This document shows positions 61,206 through 64,000 of a stretch of 64,000 bases of DNA, piece by piece. The stretch comes from Eimeria necatrix. Taxonomy: Eukaryota > Apicomplexa > Conoidasida > Eucoccidiorida > Eimeriidae. Position 1 is the first letter of the stretch. The number at the start of each line of letters is the position of its first letter. The DNA lies in contig NW_013652540.1 of assembly GCF_000499385.1 (NCBI RefSeq), positions 149,534 to 213,533 on the forward strand, written 5' to 3'. The position numbers and the translations under genes were made by a program. The notes under the pieces are model-generated. The model was not told where the DNA came from. It was given only the letters and a program-made list of their open reading frames with translations, and did no database searches.

Positions 61206-62520
61206 CTGCGGTGAAAAACAAAACAAATTCCACATTTTAAAACAAACTTCAACACATTTCTTCTTAATTCTTCAACTTTTCCCACAGTTCTTTGCCTCCT
61301 CGCTGCAGTGGGCATATACGTGTGTTATGGGTGTGCGCTCTTGGTGAAACTTCTGACCGTTTTCAATCAATAATCATGAGAATTATGTAATAATAATATT
61401 ATTTATGTTGCAAATATATTTATTATTATTCAATTATTCTAATATTACGCAATTTGCTCGCGACAACGGGGCGGGTGGGCTGATTAGCTTCATTTGACTA
61501 AGCAAAATGACAGCAAAGAAGCCCCGTGGGTTCAGTCTTCGAGCCAGAAACTCATTTGTATTGAAATAAATAGTGAAATGAGAACTTTGAGGACTTGAAT
61601 GAGAACTTTGAGGACTAAAATGAGAACTTCGAGGACAAAATAAATTCAAAATTTGGCAAAGTGGCGGACTTTGACGGCCTGAATGGCCTCGTCGGAGGCC
61701 GAGGCGAGAATTGCCAAATCTTTGCTTGGCTGCAGCTTCACGTAGAAGACCCCAGAGTTGGCCAAATGCGCTGGGGCTGCGGGAACTCGAGAAGGACCTG
61801 AGTCTTCGTGGACTCCGTCAGTTTCGGACCTTTTGCTGAAGACCTGCATGCAATTTAGACAAAAAAGTCAAAATAAAGTTCAAAAAGCGGCAAAATAGCG
61901 CCGGATTTGGCCCGGGTTTCCCGCTGCTCCGCGCTGTACACGGGGCACGGGGGGCTTGAAAACTGGAATGTCGGAAGAATTCACATTTTTGAATATGTCA
62001 TCCCATCCAACTTCTTTGCCTAGTGAAGGCCTTCTGGAAAAGCTGTCAACATCCATTTTTTGAAGGAAGTTTGCTGCCTTTCAACTTGCAATTGGCACTT
62101 GGGCTGGGGTTTCGTTGCAGCTTCAGGGCAGCACAGCCGGAGTCGATCAACCGTGAAACGCCTGTCTGCGCCGTCCTTCTAATGTCATTTTGATAATTCC
62201 TGCAGTTTAAAAAGTATTTATTTAAATAAAAGTTGCAAATTTCACACTTTTGAACGGCGACTGAGGAGGCCGCAGGGGAGTCTCGAGACACCTCGAGTGC
62301 ACGCTGAGACAGCCGCCGGGAGCAGCGGCAACTTCTGTCCGTCAAAAGCCTTTATTTCATGAAAAACAAATTACAATTCATCAATTTTATTTATTTGTAT
62401 TCATTTTAACACTTAGAAACCTTTGTCGCGGCGCCCGGACCCGCATGCGGCGACTTCCAGCCCCAACCTGCGGGGTCGATAGTCAAGCCAGACACTCAAG
62501 CCACTCCCTCTTCTTTTCTT
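61206..62520. other. AMP deaminase upstream region and repeats
   Basis: It probably holds the first exon(s) of AMP deaminase on the minus strand. The best candidate is 61849-61646. A 21-bp tandem repeat lies at 61577-61639. AT-rich stretches near 61380-61450 and 62200-62410 separate it from the CAG-rich DNA to the right. Confidence 0.45.
61577..61639. repeat. Three 21-bp tandem repeats
   Basis: Units start at 61577, 61598 and 61619, each close to AATGAGAACTTTGAGGACT; the third has one change (TTCGAGGAC). They lie in the presumed first intron or upstream region of AMP deaminase. Confidence 0.9.
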
Positions 62521-62639
62521 TTGCAAATTCCCCTTTTTGCTGCTTCAAACTTCTCAATTGCAGCTCAAAAAGGGCTTTTAAAGCTCCTTTTAAGTGGCTT
62601 TAAGCAGCTGGCTAGCTGCTGCGCAGTCCGCGCTGCGCC

Positions 62640-62812
62640 GAAGACCCAGAGCAGCAGTTTGCTGCTGGCTCTTGTGCGCGCCTCGCAGCAGCAGAGCCTA
62701 CAGCCTCTGCTGCACTTCATTTTTGCTGCCAGTTCTGCCCGCTGTGTGGGCTCTGCTGCTAGTTCACCAGCCCGCAGCAGCACTAGCAGCAGCGGCCAGC
62801 AGCAGCAGCAGC

Positions 62813-62844
<32 letters not shown>

Positions 62845-62977
62845 GCTGCTGCTGCACTGTCAGGAAGGGCAGCGCTTACACCCAAGCTGCAGCGGATGGC
62901 GCTGCGCCTCTGAGGCTCGAGCGACGCAGCTGCTGCACCTGCAGCCGACGCAGCAGCAGCTGCTGCTCCACCAGCAA

Positions 62978-63036
<59 letters not shown>

Positions 63037-63040
63037 CACA
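62640..63040. repeat. CAG-rich low-complexity block
   Basis: The stretch is dominated by CAG/CTG triplets; the longest near-pure CAG run is about 62968-63034, with CAA interruptions. Long frames therefore open on both strands (poly-Gln, poly-Ala, poly-Leu, poly-Ser, poly-Cys) and are not by themselves evidence of a gene. Confidence 0.9.
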
Positions 63041-63056
63041 GAGACAGCGAACGAAT

Positions 63057-63170
63057 ATGCAGAGACCCCAAATGTTTCTTCTCCGCTGCCTCGGAAAGGA
63101 GGCCCTCCCTTACTTTTGCTGCAGCACTGGGGCCCCCCGAGCACTTTGCTGCAGCTGCCCAGGGAGGTCT

Positions 63171-63211
<41 letters not shown>

Positions 63212-63732
63212 AGTAGGGGGCGAAAGATGTGGGCTGGGGGGCCCCCAGCCAAGTCCAGGGGGGGCCCCCAGGGCCAGCTGGGGGGCCCCCCTGGCCCGGG
63301 ACTTCAGCGGGGGAAAACCAAAAGGAGAATCTGCAAAAGAGAAAAAGATGAAAAGAATGTTGAAGAAAATAAATGTTGTGAGAGAAGAAGAAGCAGCAGC
63401 AGCAGGGAGTTGGCGGGAGCAGCAGCAGGTCGTCGTCGTCCAGCAGCAGCAGCAGCAGCAGCACAGGCGGGGCGGCAGGGCCGCGGGCGGCTTCGACCTG
63501 CAGGCGGCGGAGGCTGCAGCAGCAGCAGCAGCAGCAGCAGCGCAGCAGCAAATGAATGAACTGCTGCAGCACTTGGCAGCAAAATTAAAAGAAATGAATT
63601 TATCGAGACCTCAAGTGGAAGCTTTTGAAGAAATTCGAGTGCAAGGTGGACGTACACCCCAGCGCCCCACCCCACAGCCTCCTTTCTTTTAATTGCAAAT
63701 TCTTTTTATTTTTATTTTTATTTTTATTTTTA

Positions 63733-63763
<31 letters not shown>

Positions 63764-63914
63764 TTTGTTTTTATTTTATTTTTATTTATTTTAATTCCGA
63801 AGCAAATTGTTTTGTGCAGGCAGCAACAAGCGCCTCGGCGATTTGTCCCAAGTGCAGATTAAGGGGAGTTCTGTTGTTGTGCTTTCCTTGTTTTGCGAGC
63901 AGAACCTTCCCAAG
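63057..63914 (+). CDS. 5' part of an unrecognised gene with Ala/Gln runs
   Basis: Two exons are suggested, 63057(?)-63645 and 63820-63914; they join in phase (CAA G / GC AGC) and the second ends at CCCAAG before GTACTG. The non-repetitive sequence is short: MNELLQHLAAKLKEMNLSRP, then QVEAFEEIRVQG, and after the intron SNKRLGDLSQVQIKG and SSVVVLSLFCEQNLPK. I do not recognise the family. Before it the frame runs through poly-Ala and poly-Gln made from CAG repeats; the start could equally be the ATG at 63552. The intron is made largely of TTTTTA units. The gene continues past the right edge. Confidence 0.5.
63175..63208. repeat. CTG microsatellite
   Basis: An uninterrupted run of about eleven CTG units, read as poly-Ala in the proposed frame of the right-edge gene. 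Confidence 0.95.
63701..63793. repeat. TTTTTA microsatellite in an intron
   Basis: About fifteen units of TTTTTA with a few shortened or G-containing units. It fills most of the intron between 63645 and 63820 of the right-edge gene. Confidence 0.95.
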
Positions 63915-63915
63915 G

Positions 63916-63917
<2 letters not shown>

Positions 63918-64000
<83 letters not shown>
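63918..64000. repeat. CTG microsatellite running off the right edge
   Basis: An uninterrupted run of about 27 CTG units directly after the predicted donor of the right-edge gene. Its true length cannot be known from this window. Confidence 0.97.

Noticed and set aside
62565..63675. Long frames on both strands in the CAG/CTG region
   Set aside because: Triplet repeats keep all frames open; apart from the plus-strand exon ending at 63645 they contain no non-repetitive coding signal.
1..64000. CRISPR arrays, insertion sequences, bacterial promoters and rRNA
   Set aside because: No regularly spaced repeats, transposase genes, terminal repeats with target duplications, or rRNA-like sequence were seen; the gene structures are eukaryotic.

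Overview
The window looks like nuclear DNA of a coccidian apicomplexan, most likely Eimeria or a close relative such as Cyclospora. Its genes are intron-rich with GT-AG splicing. Coding and non-coding DNA carry CAG/CTG runs read as poly-Gln, poly-Ala and poly-Leu. A repeat-poor segment (about 1-61 kb) passes abruptly into a repeat-rich one (about 61-64 kb), an organisation described for Eimeria chromosomes. No rRNA, tRNA, CRISPR array or bacterial-type operon was seen. The organism call is an inference, not a database result.

Layout, left to right. (1) 1509-5592 (+): an unrecognised Ala/Gln-rich protein in five exons. (2) 9056-12474 (+): a type I DnaJ-like chaperone in six exons, with a hydrophobic leader, four zinc-finger repeats and a J domain lacking HPD. 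(3) 14564-23032 (-): a 14-exon gene of 2036 codons in which a class II glutamine amidotransferase domain (Dug3-like), a WD40 region and an M20 peptidase domain (Dug2-like) lie in one reading frame. This is a single-chain version of the yeast Dug2-Dug3 glutathione-degrading complex and is the most striking item here. (4) About 25.3-35.7 kb (-): a giant secreted/membrane glycine-rich protein of more than 3000 residues that resembles a family I know from land plants. (5) 40805-50656 (+): three tandem paralogues of an unrecognised single-pass, helix-rich membrane protein. Between the first two lies a decayed copy of the 3' end of the next gene. (6) 53797-61205 and probably further upstream (-): AMP deaminase, with at least 15 exons. 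(7) 62.5-64 kb: CAG/CTG-rich DNA holding the start of a plus-strand gene that leaves the window.

I rebuilt the spliced genes by hand from frame and phase continuity plus conserved motifs. Every exon series quoted keeps phase, but donors in low-complexity or non-conserved segments remain predictions.

The recognisable enzymes are glutathione turnover (gamma-glutamyl hydrolysis) and purine nucleotide interconversion (AMP to IMP). I see no functional link between these neighbours. The tandem membrane family and the AMP deaminase gene do share history: a segment holding a family member and the convergent AMP deaminase 3' end appears to have been duplicated, leaving the AMP deaminase fragment at 43 kb as a pseudogene.
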